Below, one piece after another: positions 18,637 through 27,612 of a stretch of DNA of 64,000 nucleotides (the stretch's first letter is position 1; the number at the start of each line of letters is the position of its first letter). The stretch lies in the NCBI RefSeq assembly GCF_033446605.1, contig NZ_JAWQUO010000008.1, forward strand, positions 62,001-126,000, given 5' to 3'. The position numbers and the translations under genes were made by a program. This stretch comes from Iodobacter sp025352645. Its GTDB lineage: Bacteria > Pseudomonadota > Gammaproteobacteria > Burkholderiales > Chitinibacteraceae. The notes under the pieces are model-generated. The model did not search any database. It saw nothing but the letters and a program-made list of their open reading frames with translations, and was not told the origin of the DNA.

Positions 18637-19290
18637 TTAGTTTTTCCAACTCAAACATCTCCAGCCTTGCCGACTTGCATATTGCTTTAACCGCTGGTCG
18701 GGATTCACCACGTAAGCCAGACTAACGGCAGAAAGCAGCGGGATATCGTTGCCTGAATCGCTATATCCATAACTCCCCTGCAGGGTTTCATCTTGCCCAT
18801 GCAGCCACTCTTGCAAACGCAAAACTTTACCCTGCTGATAAGTCAAAACGTCCTGCACTTCACCAGTGTATTGCTGGTTTTTTACGACCAGATTGATCGC
18901 CAAATAGTCATCTATGGCAAGATAGTGAGCAATCGGCCCAACGATATGCTCACCCGTTGCAGAAACAATCACAATTCTATCGCCTGCGGCGCGATGCTTA
19001 GCCAGCGTGGCACTCGCTTGGCTAAATACGCACGGTGCAATGCAGCGCTCAATAAACACTGCCACCCAAGCAGCCACCTTATCCACACTGCGCCCACGCA
19101 AGGCTTGCAATGTGAACAACATATAGTCTTCCATCCGCAACACGCCTTGGTGATAGGCGCGCATCAAGGCCGCTTCTTGTGCCAGCATGCTGTGCTCTGC
19201 CACGCCCTCATCCACTAAAAACTGTAAAAACAAGCTGGCACTATCGCCGTCAATCAAGGTGTCGTCTAAATCAAAAATGGCGAGTGCCAT
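18637..19290 (-). CDS. HAD-superfamily IB phosphatase (phosphoserine phosphatase-like)
   Basis: Protein of 217 residues. Motif I is FDLDDTLIDGDSAS with nucleophile Asp and acid/base Asp, motif II is IVSATG, and motif IV is GYSDSGNDIPLL. The size and the C1-type cap match the HAD-IB (SerB-like) group that dephosphorylates small phosphoesters. The open frame extends to 19344, but that part runs through an intergenic inverted repeat; ATG 19290 has GAAGGAAG upstream and begins directly at the HAD core. It follows the aminoethylphosphonate genes in the same direction, but a repeat separates them, so a functional link is uncertain. Confidence 0.85.
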   Translation of the reverse strand: MALAIFDLDDTLIDGDSASLFLQFLVDEGVAEHSMLAQEAALMRAYHQGVLRMEDYMLFTLQALRGRSVDKVAAWVAVFIERCIAPCVFSQASATLAKHRAAGDRIVIVSATGEHIVGPIAHYLAIDDYLAINLVVKNQQYTGEVQDVLTYQQGKVLRLQEWLHGQDETLQGSYGYSDSGNDIPLLSAVSLAYVVNPDQRLKQYASRQGWRCLSWKN

Positions 19291-19308
19291 AGGGCTTCCT
19301 TCACTCGT

Positions 19309-19370
19309 TGTAGGGCGGGTAAAACCCGCGTGTTTATTCGGCATTGCTCGCGGGTTTCACCCACCTACAA
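19309..19370. repeat. dispersed inverted repeat (GTAGGGCGGGT family)
   Basis: Imperfect inverted repeat: GTAGGGCGGGTAAAACCCGCG at the left, and CGCGGGTTTCACCCACCTAC at the right. Related copies occur at 44007-44065, 60205-60265 and 63378-63438. It lies between the FAD oxidase and the HAD gene and could form a hairpin in mRNA. Confidence 0.8.
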
Positions 19371-19395
19371 AAGATGTTTTGCATAGCATGACTTT

Positions 19396-20796
19396 CTAGC
19401 CTTTATCCGCCTTGCCTGCCGCCGCCGCAAAGCCTGCCAATTTGCAATCTAAATAGCTGGCGGTTTGGTCGTGATCTTCAGCGTTTTCTTTGCGGCGGAT
19501 AGCGTTTCTGACCATATGCGCACCTAACCAGCGGATAGGCTCAGGCGGGAAATAACCCTTAGGCCCACTGACTAAGGAGCTGCGGGTCCAGGCGTTATCT
19601 AAACCCAGCACCAAGGAAGATAAAATCTGCCCGCCTAGATAAGTTGGCCCCACGCCATTACCAGAATAACCAAAGCCATAAAAGATGCGCGAATGCTGGT
19701 TTAGCTTGCCAAAAAAAGGCAGCCCCGTTACCGATCGATCAGATGGACCATTCCACGACGCCGCAATGGGCACGTCTTGCAAGGCGGGAAAAAACCGCCC
19801 CAAGGTTTGTTTGAGTGATGCTTGATAGCGGCTTGGCCGATCAAAAGAGCGCAGCATGCGATTGCCATAGGCAAAGGTATTGCCGCCCTTACCCAGCATG
19901 AGGCGGCCATCCACGGTGCTACGATAATAATTGACAAAGATGCGCGAATCACACACCGCTACGCCGCGTGTTAAACCCGTGCGCTTCAGTAAATCGGGGC
20001 AAGGCTCGGTGATAATCATATCGGACGACACTACGGCAATACTGCGCGATAGGGCGGGGAACATCGTCGCCATTGAGGCATTCAGCGCCAGCACCACGCT
20101 TTTGGCGCGGATACTACCGTGCGGGGTTTGCACCTGCGGCTGCTCGCTCTCGATCAACCGCGTCATGGGGGTGGATTCATAAATCGTCACGCCCATCGCC
20201 CGCGCCACTCGGGCCAATCCTCGCACCAAAAGCCCAGGCTGCACGCTACCCCCTACGGGCGAAAAAGCCCCCGCCAAGTGTTGATCGGAACCTGCCATTA
20301 GCCGTACTTCCTGCGAAGGCAAAGCCGCCCAGCTCAGCGACTGATGCCGTGCCAGCTCGTTCATCACGCCATCCATACTGCCAAGTTGCGCAGTATTGGT
20401 TGCCGTGTACAGCGTGCCATCGATACGCACTTCGGCTTCAATGGCGTGCTCGCGGCAAAACTGGGCGATTTGGTAGACCGCGTCTTCAGAAGCCTTAACA
20501 ATACGCAAGGCTTCTGCCTCACCAAACAAGCGCTTCAGCGTTAAAAATTTGGTCGCCAAAGTCAACAAGCAGCCGCCATTACGCCCTGATGCGCCGCTGC
20601 CGCACAGATCTCGCTCAATCAGCACCACGGCTAAATCGGGCTGAGCTTGTTTAAGCATAATCGCCGTCCACAAGCCAGTGTAGCCGCCCCCCACGATGCA
20701 GACATCGGCGTGGATATGCTCAGTTAATGGCTGGGCAGGCGCTGGAGTTTCTTGAATTAATGCCTGCTCAAACCACCATGGCCGAAACACACTCAT
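19396..20796 (-). CDS. FAD-dependent amine oxidoreductase (DAO family) in phosphonate cluster
   Basis: Protein of 466 residues. The FAD-binding Rossmann motif is VCIVGGGYTGLWTA (about residues 31-44), followed by ERDLCGSGASGRNGGC, typical of gamma-glutamylputrescine/glycine oxidase-like DAO proteins. A second flavin region near the C terminus reads FYGFGYSGNGVGPTY. The start overlaps the phnX stop by 4 bp (ATGA), so it is translationally coupled to phosphonoacetaldehyde hydrolase. The context suggests oxidation of 2-aminoethylphosphonate or its N-methyl derivative to phosphonoacetaldehyde, feeding PhnX; FAD enzymes with such roles are known to recur in phn clusters. Substrate remains an inference. 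Confidence 0.8.
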   Translation of the reverse strand: MSVFRPWWFEQALIQETPAPAQPLTEHIHADVCIVGGGYTGLWTAIMLKQAQPDLAVVLIERDLCGSGASGRNGGCLLTLATKFLTLKRLFGEAEALRIVKASEDAVYQIAQFCREHAIEAEVRIDGTLYTATNTAQLGSMDGVMNELARHQSLSWAALPSQEVRLMAGSDQHLAGAFSPVGGSVQPGLLVRGLARVARAMGVTIYESTPMTRLIESEQPQVQTPHGSIRAKSVVLALNASMATMFPALSRSIAVVSSDMIITEPCPDLLKRTGLTRGVAVCDSRIFVNYYRSTVDGRLMLGKGGNTFAYGNRMLRSFDRPSRYQASLKQTLGRFFPALQDVPIAASWNGPSDRSVTGLPFFGKLNQHSRIFYGFGYSGNGVGPTYLGGQILSSLVLGLDNAWTRSSLVSGPKGYFPPEPIRWLGAHMVRNAIRRKENAEDHDQTASYLDCKLAGFAAAAGKADKG

Positions 20797-21626
20797 GGGC
20801 GCTCTGCCTTGGCTAAGCGTGCTTCGATATCAGCGAGCACCGGTAGCAGATCGGCAATGCTGTCGATCACATAATGCGCCCCTGCTTGGGCGAGTTTTTC
20901 AACGGCAATCGATCGCTTAGCGGCCTGTTCAGCGGCGCTTAGATCACTCCATTCGGCCGCAGTTAAACCTACTTCATTGCCTGACACCGAAAGGCCCACT
21001 GTCCACATGCCTGCATTCAAGCCTTCCGTGATGCCCACCGCGGTATCGTCCACTTTTACGCAGGCAGCCACATCGCTGACCGCCAGCTCAAGCACATTTT
21101 GCAAAGCCATCCAAGGACCAGGACGCGCCCCGGCTTTTAGATCATCTGCAGCCACCGTGCAATCGGGCGCATAACCCCGCTCACGCGCAATGGGTAGCAG
21201 TGCATTCATCACTTGGCGTGGGTAGCCAGTGCAGCTGCCTATCTTTATGCCCTTGCTGCGCAGCTGGGCCACCACGTCTAAAGCACCGCTGATAGGCAGA
21301 GAATAATCACCTACTTTCGCGATTTGCAAAGGCATAAATGCGGCGTAAAGCGCATCAACATCGGCGTCCGTCATGGCTCGGCCAAATTTAGCCTGCCAGC
21401 GCGCGGCCACCTCAGCCTGCTGGCCCAGCGCCTTAATGTGATCCCACTTCGCTCGGCCCATAGGCACACGCGCCTCGGCCAAAGACACCGCAATGCCAAA
21501 GCCAGCAAAGGCCTCAATCAACACCTGTGTCGGTGCAAACGAGCCAAAATCAAGCACCGTACCCGCCCAATCAAAAATCACCGCTTGAATGGGGCCACAG
21601 TATGCGCGGGAGTAACGATAGTTCAT
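20793..21626 (-). CDS. phnX: phosphonoacetaldehyde hydrolase
   Basis: Protein of 277 residues. HAD motif I is FDWAGTVLDFGS, with the nucleophile Asp. The cap-domain PMGRAKWDHIKAL contains the Lys that forms the Schiff base with phosphonoacetaldehyde, the feature that separates PhnX from other HAD enzymes. Motif II is IGSCTGYPR and KVDDTAVGITEGLNAGMW holds the metal-binding acid residues. It cleaves the C-P bond to give acetaldehyde and phosphate. ATG 21626 has AAAGGAAT upstream. It follows phnW by about 130 bp containing inverted repeats. Confidence 0.95.
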   Translation of the reverse strand: MNYRYSRAYCGPIQAVIFDWAGTVLDFGSFAPTQVLIEAFAGFGIAVSLAEARVPMGRAKWDHIKALGQQAEVAARWQAKFGRAMTDADVDALYAAFMPLQIAKVGDYSLPISGALDVVAQLRSKGIKIGSCTGYPRQVMNALLPIARERGYAPDCTVAADDLKAGARPGPWMALQNVLELAVSDVAACVKVDDTAVGITEGLNAGMWTVGLSVSGNEVGLTAAEWSDLSAAEQAAKRSIAVEKLAQAGAHYVIDSIADLLPVLADIEARLAKAERP

Positions 21627-21647
21627 GATTTGATTCCTTTATATAGA

Positions 21648-21745
21648 TGGGGTGGATAGCGCGTCGCCCGCGTGGGCACAGGTGCCCCCCCCTACAACTC
21701 CACTTAGGGTGGGCAGGATTTTCTGCCCACGCGGCATCGCTTAAA
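21648..21745. repeat. inverted repeats of the GTGGGCA family between phnW and phnX
   Basis: Contains CGTGGGCACAGGTGCCCCCC and a second hairpin GTGGGCAGGATTTTCTGCCCAC. Related to the element at 33489-33564. It may modulate expression between phnW and phnX. Confidence 0.65.
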
Positions 21746-21757
21746 TATGCAAGCTGT

Positions 21758-22843
21758 TTACAACCAACCCAGCTCAAGCAAAGCATCGCCAATCGCGGCA
21801 ATCGCTTGGCTAATTTCGGCTTGATCGATAGCGCCGATGCAGCCCACTCGAAAGGTTTCCACTTCGGTGAGTTTGCCTGGATAGAGCAAAAATCCACGCT
21901 GGCATACCGCTTGGTAAAAGCGCTGAAACTTGTACTCAGGATGCGCTGGCGCATAAAAGGTGTAGATGATTGGCGCTTGGAGTGGCGGGACTAAAAATGG
22001 CTTTATGCCGAGTTTGGCCATGCCAGCCGCCAGCAGATCACCATTGGCCTGATAGCGGGCAAGGCGGGCAAGCTGGCCGCCCTCGGCCAAATACTGATCC
22101 AGCGCGGCACGAAACGCGGCGACCACATGCGTGGGCGGGGTAAAGCGCCATTGACCGGTTTTTTGCATATATTCATATTGATCGCACAAATCCAGCGATA
22201 GCGATGGGCTGCGCCCCACCTGCAATGCCGTTTTTTTAACAATCACAAAACCCATGCCCGGCACGCCTTCAAGGCATTTATTGGCCGAGGAGATCAGGGC
22301 ATCAAACGCCAGCCCTGCTATGGATAGCGCCCCAAATGCCGACATCGAATCTAAGATCAGCCCGCGCCCCGCCGCCTGCACCACGCTAGCCACTTCGGCC
22401 ACGGGGTTGAGCAGCCCTGTGGCGGTTTCGCAGTGGATCATGCCCACGTGTGAAATGGCTGGATTAGCCGCTAAAGCTTCTTTCACCGCTGCCGCACTCA
22501 CTGGGATGCCATCGGTAACGGCCAATACCTGTACTTTTAACCCCATCACCTGCGCCATTTTGGCCATTCTTTGGCCGTAAGCGCCGTTCACCAACACCAG
22601 TAGTTCTCGATCACGCGGCACCAAGCTGCCAATCGCGGCTTCAACCGCAAAAGTGCCTGAGCCTTGCAAAGGCACGCAGCAGTAATCCGCTCCTACTTCG
22701 GCAATTTGTAATAAATCATGACAAATGCTGGCCGTAAGCTGATTAAAGCGAGCATCCCAAGAGCCCCAGTCTGTCAGCATGGCGGTCTTGGTAGCCAGCG
22801 TGGTGGTCAAAGGGCCGGGGGTTAATAAAACGGCTTCACGCAT
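21758..22843 (-). CDS. phnW: 2-aminoethylphosphonate-pyruvate transaminase
   Basis: Protein of 361 residues starting MREAVLLTPGPLTTT. The upstream ATG at 22858 would place the Shine-Dalgarno (GGAG) inside the gene, so 22843 is preferred. The PLP lysine lies in ALISSANKCLEGVPGMGFV, and SMSAFGAL contains the Asp/Ser region that supports the cofactor (LDSMSAFGA). PhnW transfers the amino group of AEP to pyruvate, giving phosphonoacetaldehyde and alanine. Separated from the transporter genes upstream by 414 bp of repeats, so it probably has its own promoter. Confidence 0.95.
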   Translation of the reverse strand: MREAVLLTPGPLTTTLATKTAMLTDWGSWDARFNQLTASICHDLLQIAEVGADYCCVPLQGSGTFAVEAAIGSLVPRDRELLVLVNGAYGQRMAKMAQVMGLKVQVLAVTDGIPVSAAAVKEALAANPAISHVGMIHCETATGLLNPVAEVASVVQAAGRGLILDSMSAFGALSIAGLAFDALISSANKCLEGVPGMGFVIVKKTALQVGRSPSLSLDLCDQYEYMQKTGQWRFTPPTHVVAAFRAALDQYLAEGGQLARLARYQANGDLLAAGMAKLGIKPFLVPPLQAPIIYTFYAPAHPEYKFQRFYQAVCQRGFLLYPGKLTEVETFRVGCIGAIDQAEISQAIAAIGDALLELGWL

Positions 22844-22930
22844 AGTTACTCCAGTCATCTAGATGAATTTTTAAATACAAAAAAATGAGCTTGATGCTCG
22901 GTGTTGTTTTTGAGAGCCTTAAATCTTGAA

Positions 22931-23228
22931 CCACAGAGAACACTGAGAAGCGCAGAGGTTCACAGAGAAAATCTAATCAAAAAACGAATAGGCACTTCGA
23001 CGTAAGTTTTCCAATATGATGCCAATCTAGATCGTCATTCTCGGGCAGGCGGGAATCCAGCTGCACTACTGGATCCCCGATAAAGACACTAGGGGATGAC
23101 GTTTTTTAAATAGGCCTAAATGGCAAGAAAACTTACAGTTACCTACTTATCTGCTTTTTTTGACCGACTTAACTCACGTTTCTCTTGCCCTCCTCCGTGA
23201 CCTCTGTGCTCTCTGTGATCCAAGGTTT
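22931..23228. repeat. nested dispersed repeats between the AEP permease gene and phnW
   Basis: Three inverted-repeat layers share one centre. Outer: CCACAGAGAACACTGAG (22931-22947) facing CTCTGTGCTCTCTGTGATCC (23202-23221). Middle: GTAAGTTTTC (23002-23011) and GAAAACTTAC (23127-23136). Inner: CGTCAT…GGGAATCCAG with CTGGATCCCC…GATGACG (23033-23101). No gene is visible in 22844-23257; a 91-codon frame overlapping it has no recognisable features. Confidence 0.75.
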
Positions 23229-23257
23229 CGCACGGTATCAAAACGATCAAGATGTCA

Positions 23258-24925
23258 TCACCCGCGCCAAGCTTGCGAGCGTTTGCCTAATAGCGCCGAT
23301 GCCAGCACAAATAATAAGCACACCAAGGCCGAGGTCATGACGATGAGGGTGGCCATGGCTGCGGCGGCGGCGGTGTCGCCTGCGTCGTCCATATTTAACA
23401 CCGCAAGCGATGAGAGCACGGTGTCTGGCGTATAGAGAAAAATCACTGCCGATACCGTAGTCATGGCCGACACAAAGTAATAGCGGGCGATATCTAAAAT
23501 GGCAGGCAGGCAAACCGGCACGGTGACGCGGCGGAGTGTTTTCCAGAACGGCACTTTGAGTGATGCGGCTACCGCTTCAAATTCGCTGTCCATTTGCTTA
23601 AGCGCGGTGCTGGCCGTGAGATGCGCCGTGGTATAAAAATGCGTGACCGTGCACAGCACTAAGATGCTCATCGTGCCGTACAGCCCATGCAAGGGATTGC
23701 TTGGCGCATTAAAGAAAAACACATAGCCCAAACCCAGCACCAAGCCCGGCACGGCCATCGGCAACATCGCTAGCACCCGCAATACGGCCTGTGCCATTGG
23801 CGCTGAGCGGAGTTTTTCGTTTAAATAAGCACCGGTAAACACCGTGATTACGCCACAAACCGCCGTCCAAAACGCGAGTTTTAGGCTATTGAAATAAGCC
23901 AACCAGCCACCGCCGTCCATTTGTTCGAAATCAAAATGCGCCAGCGTTAAGTTCATATTGTAGGGCCACAGCGTAATCAGCGATGCCGCCACCGCCACGC
24001 CCAACATCACCAGCAACCACGTTGCAACGCCACAGCACCAGAGCAAAGCCAAGGCATCACGCAGGGCGGCAGGTTTGGGCACGAGGGGCTGAGCGCGCGA
24101 AGTGAGCAAGGCCTTTTGCTGCACCAGATAATCAACCATAAACGACAACACGGCGGGCAAGAGCAGTAGCAAGCCGATCACCGCCCCCTTGGGGAAGTTT
24201 TGCTGGCCGATGACTTGCTTATACGCCTCTACCGCCAACACATTAAATTGGCCACCAATCAGCTTTGGCACGCCAAAATCAGTCATCACCAAGGTGAACA
24301 CCACAAAGCCTGCCGAAATCAAGCCATAGCGCACGGCAGGCAAGGTCACCGTAAACCATTGCCTGATCCGCCCTGCCCCCAAGGATGTAGCCGCTTCATA
24401 CAGCCGCGCATCGGCAATCGCCAAGGCAGTCAGCAAAATCATTAAGGCATGGGGAAAGGTGTAAAACGCCTCACCCAGCACAATGCCAAGCGGGCCATAA
24501 ATGCTTACGCCCAGCGGCAGCCAGCTTTTTAATAAGCCCTGATTACCAAATAAATAAACCAGCGAAATCCCAGGTAAAAGCGAAGGCGCAAGCAGCGGAA
24601 TCAAAGCCAGATAGCGAAACAAGCCCTTACCCGGCATGCGGCTGCGCGTTAAAGCTGCGGCAAATAAATACGCCAGCGGCAGCACAATCAGGGTGGTTGC
24701 AATCGACACCCACAGGCTATTGATCACCGCTGGCCAAAAGCTGGCAACGGCGGTGATTTCAATAAAATTAGCCAGCCAAATCCACTCGCCCGTTTGCGAT
24801 AGCATGGCTTTGCCAAGAATCGCCAATAAGGGGCCAGCCACGCCTAGCAATAGCAACGCAGCAATCAAATAGCTGATGCCCCCCGCCATTCTTTCTGGCA
24901 GATCCAGCTTTATACCAAGGCTCAT
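23258..24925 (-). CDS. 2-aminoethylphosphonate ABC transporter permease (fused two-domain)
   Basis: Protein of 555 residues with about twelve predicted membrane segments in two homologous halves. Each half has a binding-protein-dependent permease loop: EAATSLGAGRIRQWFTVTLP in the first, and EAVAASLKVPFWKTLRRVTV in the second. The two-in-one arrangement matches the PhnU2-type putative AEP permeases rather than separate PhnU and PhnV. Its start overlaps the ATPase gene's stop by 4 bp. Located in the inner membrane, it would import AEP with the neighbouring ATPase and binding protein. Confidence 0.85.
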   Translation of the reverse strand: MSLGIKLDLPERMAGGISYLIAALLLLGVAGPLLAILGKAMLSQTGEWIWLANFIEITAVASFWPAVINSLWVSIATTLIVLPLAYLFAAALTRSRMPGKGLFRYLALIPLLAPSLLPGISLVYLFGNQGLLKSWLPLGVSIYGPLGIVLGEAFYTFPHALMILLTALAIADARLYEAATSLGAGRIRQWFTVTLPAVRYGLISAGFVVFTLVMTDFGVPKLIGGQFNVLAVEAYKQVIGQQNFPKGAVIGLLLLLPAVLSFMVDYLVQQKALLTSRAQPLVPKPAALRDALALLWCCGVATWLLVMLGVAVAASLITLWPYNMNLTLAHFDFEQMDGGGWLAYFNSLKLAFWTAVCGVITVFTGAYLNEKLRSAPMAQAVLRVLAMLPMAVPGLVLGLGYVFFFNAPSNPLHGLYGTMSILVLCTVTHFYTTAHLTASTALKQMDSEFEAVAASLKVPFWKTLRRVTVPVCLPAILDIARYYFVSAMTTVSAVIFLYTPDTVLSSLAVLNMDDAGDTAAAAAMATLIVMTSALVCLLFVLASALLGKRSQAWRG

Positions 24926-26037
24926 TGCGTGGCTCCTGCGGCAAAAACGCGCAGTTCTTTATGCGGCAAAGTCACGGGGATGCGTTGCTCAATCGATAAC
25001 TGCAGTACCGCCATTTGATCGCGGCTTAGATCGGCAATCAGCGAGGTGTTCCATTGCGGCACCCACAGGCTAACGCGATAAAAGCCGCCAAGTAATTCAA
25101 TTTTGCTTACATCCGCTAGCGCCGTATTGGGCTCACGCAATAGCACCGAATCCCAAACCGAGTGCAAACGCACGGCTTCAGGGCGAATAAATAATTCTAA
25201 AACCGAGCCCACCGGATGCGGCGGCAGATGCAAGGCATAGAGCTCCGCCCCGCCTACAGCAAGGCACTGATTGCCCAGCACCGTGGCGGGCAGCCAGTTG
25301 GATTTACCTACAAAATCTGCCACAAAGCGGCTTTGCGGATGGCTGTAAATTTCTTCAGGCGTGCCAATTTGCTCGATCACGCCGTGGTTCATCACCACAA
25401 TCCGATCGGCCATGGTGAGCGCTTCATCTTGATCGTGCGTCACCATAATGGTGGTAATGCCGAGACGTTGTTGCAGGCTGCGAATTTCTTTACGCAAATG
25501 CTCACGCACCCGCGCATCCAGCGCAGACAGTGGCTCATCCAGCAATAACAACCCAGGTGAAGTAGCCAGTGCGCGCGCCAAAGCCACCCGCTGCTGCTGG
25601 CCACCCGATAATTGCGCCGGATATTTTTTTTCTATGCCTGAAAGGCCAATCAACTCCAACAAGCTGCTGACGCGTGCCGCCTTATCGCTGCTCCGACCAT
25701 TCAGCCCATAAGCGATATTCTCAGCCACGTTTAAATTAGGAAATAAAGCATAAGACTGAAACACAATGCCGTAATCACGCTTGGCCGCAGGCAGGCGAGT
25801 AATGTCTTTACCCTCTACCCACATTTCCCCCGCATCGGCCGCTTCAAGGCCTGCAATCAGGCGCAGCAAAGTGGTTTTGCCGCAGCCAGAAGGGCCAAGC
25901 AAGCACAGCAACTCCCCTTTTTTTACCGAAAGCGAGATCTGCTTTAACGCGGTAAACGCGCCAAAATATTTAACCAAACCTTCAATCGTTAAATAATCAG
26001 CGCTTTGCACGGGGTTTATATCTGTATTTCTATTCAT
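24922..26037 (-). CDS. phnT: 2-aminoethylphosphonate ABC transporter ATP-binding protein
   Basis: Protein of 371 residues. Walker A is LLGPSGCGKTTLLRL, signature LSGGQQQRVALARAL, Walker B LLLLDEPLSALD, H-loop MVTHDQDEAL. The C-terminal TOBE region (about residues 285-365) is typical of the CysA/PotA-like importers to which PhnT belongs. Overlap with the permease gene and proximity to phnS, phnW and phnX support aminoethylphosphonate as substrate. A 236-bp gap with a MITE-like element separates it from phnS. Confidence 0.85.
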   Translation of the reverse strand: MNRNTDINPVQSADYLTIEGLVKYFGAFTALKQISLSVKKGELLCLLGPSGCGKTTLLRLIAGLEAADAGEMWVEGKDITRLPAAKRDYGIVFQSYALFPNLNVAENIAYGLNGRSSDKAARVSSLLELIGLSGIEKKYPAQLSGGQQQRVALARALATSPGLLLLDEPLSALDARVREHLRKEIRSLQQRLGITTIMVTHDQDEALTMADRIVVMNHGVIEQIGTPEEIYSHPQSRFVADFVGKSNWLPATVLGNQCLAVGGAELYALHLPPHPVGSVLELFIRPEAVRLHSVWDSVLLREPNTALADVSKIELLGGFYRVSLWVPQWNTSLIADLSRDQMAVLQLSIEQRIPVTLPHKELRVFAAGATQ

Positions 26038-26067
26038 TGATCTTGCCTAATGCGATTGCAAAAAAAT

Positions 26068-26235
26068 CTAGGAGCCTGTCAGACTTAGGCGTCCGTAGCG
26101 AAAAAACGCTCGGTTCGAGACAGATTTTGTGCGTTTTTGAGGCGAATAGCTGGCTATTTAACGAAAAAATGCGCGAAATATGGCCGAACCCGACGTTTTT
26201 GCAGTAGGACAGTCCTAAGTCTGACAGGCTGCTAG
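26068..26235. mobile_element. MITE-like element with 22-bp terminal inverted repeats
   Basis: Ends CTAGGAGCCTGTCAGACTTAGG (26068-26089) and its inverse (26214-26235) match at 21 of 22 positions. The 168-bp interior has no open frame but includes GAACCCGACGTTTTTGCAGT and a matching inverted interior. Size and termini fit a non-autonomous transposable element. It sits between phnS and phnT in the transporter operon. Confidence 0.7.
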
Positions 26236-26256
26236 GGGCACGGCATGCCGTGCCCC
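26235..26256. repeat. 22-bp perfect palindrome
   Basis: GGGGCACGGCATGCCGTGCC plus CC, directly abutting the MITE-like element and 18 bp downstream of the phnS stop. It could form a strong hairpin at the 3' end of the phnS message and stabilise it or end transcription. Confidence 0.7.
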
Positions 26257-26273
26257 TACAGAGGGATTAAATC

Positions 26274-27281
26274 TTATTTTTTTGCTTCCGATTTAGCATC
26301 GTAACGACGCGTCCATTCGGCGAGGATTTTGTCGCGATTAGCTGCCGACCAGCGCAGATCTTGCTTAATCAACAGCTGCTCGTAGTTGGCAGGGATATGC
26401 GCGTTAGGCTTGGCGACCCCAGGATAGGCCACCACGGCAAAGTTTTTCTCATACAGCTCATTCGCGCTTTTGGAAGCAGACCAATCCGCTAGCTTTTTAG
26501 CCGCATCAAGGTTTTTAGTGCCTTTCATAATGGCGGTGGCTTCTACATCCCAACCCAAGCCTTCCTTAGGAAAGATCAGATCCAGCGGCGCGCCGCCGTC
26601 TTTAAGCTTGGCTGCACGGTATTCAAAAGAAATGCCAATCGGGAATTCGCCAGCGGCGGCTTGTTTGCAAGGCTTAGAGCCAGAATGCGTGTACTGCGCC
26701 ATGTTTTCGTGCAGCTTATCCATATAAGCCCAGCCGTCTTTCTCACCAAACATTTTCAGCCACGCCGTTACATCAAAATAACCCGTACCGCTTGAAGCCG
26801 GATTAGGCATCACGATCTTGCCTTTGTACTCAGGCTTTAATAAATCTTTCCAGCTTTCCGGTTTTTTTAAGCCCAGCTTGGCGGCTTCTGCGGTATTAAA
26901 ACAAAGCGTTGCGCCCCATACATCCATCCCTACCCAAGCAGGTGGATTGGCATCATCAACGTATTGCTTAGATAATTTTTCTACGCCTTTAGCCGCATAT
27001 CCATGCAACATACCTTCTTTTTCTAACACCAGCAGGCTGGTCGCCGCCACACCTAGCACCGCATCGGCAACCGGTGCACTTTTTTCTGCCAGCAATTTAG
27101 CCGTGATAATACCGGTTGAATCACGTACCCATTTCAGCTTAATACCTGGGTTTTGCTCTTCAAATTGAGCCTGATAAGACTTAAGTTGATCGGCTTCTAA
27201 TGCGGTATAAACAGTCAGAGAAGTCTCTGCAAAAGCATGTCCGGCAAGCAGCACGGAAAGCAATACGGCAATACGGGTCAT
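26274..27281 (-). CDS. phnS: 2-aminoethylphosphonate ABC transporter substrate-binding protein
   Basis: Protein of 335 residues with a signal peptide (MTRIAVLLSVLLAGHAFAE, cleavage after HAFA). The mature part begins TSLTVYTALEADQLKSYQAQ, a typical start of iron/phosphonate-type periplasmic binding proteins (SBP_bac_6). NPASSGTGYFDV and FEYRAAKLKDGGAPLDLIFP are conserved in the AEP-binding PhnS2 group. It is first in the AEP cluster, as usual for the most highly needed component. The upstream 330 bp, shared with a divergent radical SAM gene, must hold its promoter. Confidence 0.88.
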   Translation of the reverse strand: MTRIAVLLSVLLAGHAFAETSLTVYTALEADQLKSYQAQFEEQNPGIKLKWVRDSTGIITAKLLAEKSAPVADAVLGVAATSLLVLEKEGMLHGYAAKGVEKLSKQYVDDANPPAWVGMDVWGATLCFNTAEAAKLGLKKPESWKDLLKPEYKGKIVMPNPASSGTGYFDVTAWLKMFGEKDGWAYMDKLHENMAQYTHSGSKPCKQAAAGEFPIGISFEYRAAKLKDGGAPLDLIFPKEGLGWDVEATAIMKGTKNLDAAKKLADWSASKSANELYEKNFAVVAYPGVAKPNAHIPANYEQLLIKQDLRWSAANRDKILAEWTRRYDAKSEAKK

Positions 27282-27570
27282 TATTCAATCCTTTCACGAA
27301 CGGTAAAGTAGCTGGGGAACGTGAAGGATTCTAAGAAAGTTACATTACACTAGCATGACGTCTAGACGAATATTCAATGACGAGGGAGTGAGGCGCTGTT
27401 TGCTGCACCCAATGTGCGATAGGGCGTAAGCAAATCGTATGGCGCCATAGGGCTTGAGTAATTTTAAGGGATGTTACGCAGCAGTCATTTTTCAGTGCCT
27501 TTGGCACGTTGATTTTGGTGCGCCCCCCCCACAAGCCAACAAAGCAGCTCTGAGTTACAATGCGCGTTTA

Positions 27571-27597
27571 GCGGCAGGCTCTGCCCTGCCGCGTATT
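27571..27597 (+). terminator. possible attenuator hairpin before the radical SAM gene
   Basis: GCGGCAGG (27571-27578) pairs with CCTGCCGC (27585-27592), followed by GTATTTTT. It ends 16 bp before the proposed start at 27613 and may limit read-through from upstream. Confidence 0.4.
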
Positions 27598-27612
27598 TTT
27601 CTGGATTTTGCT

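Noticed and set aside
20073..20498. Plus-strand frames opposite phnX, the FAD oxidase and phnW
   Set aside because: They are shadows of well-supported genes on the other strand in GC-richer DNA.
27454..27612. Longer N terminus for the radical SAM protein
   Set aside because: The extra residues derive from a dispersed repeat and a hairpin; the protein-like sequence begins at the ATG at 27613.
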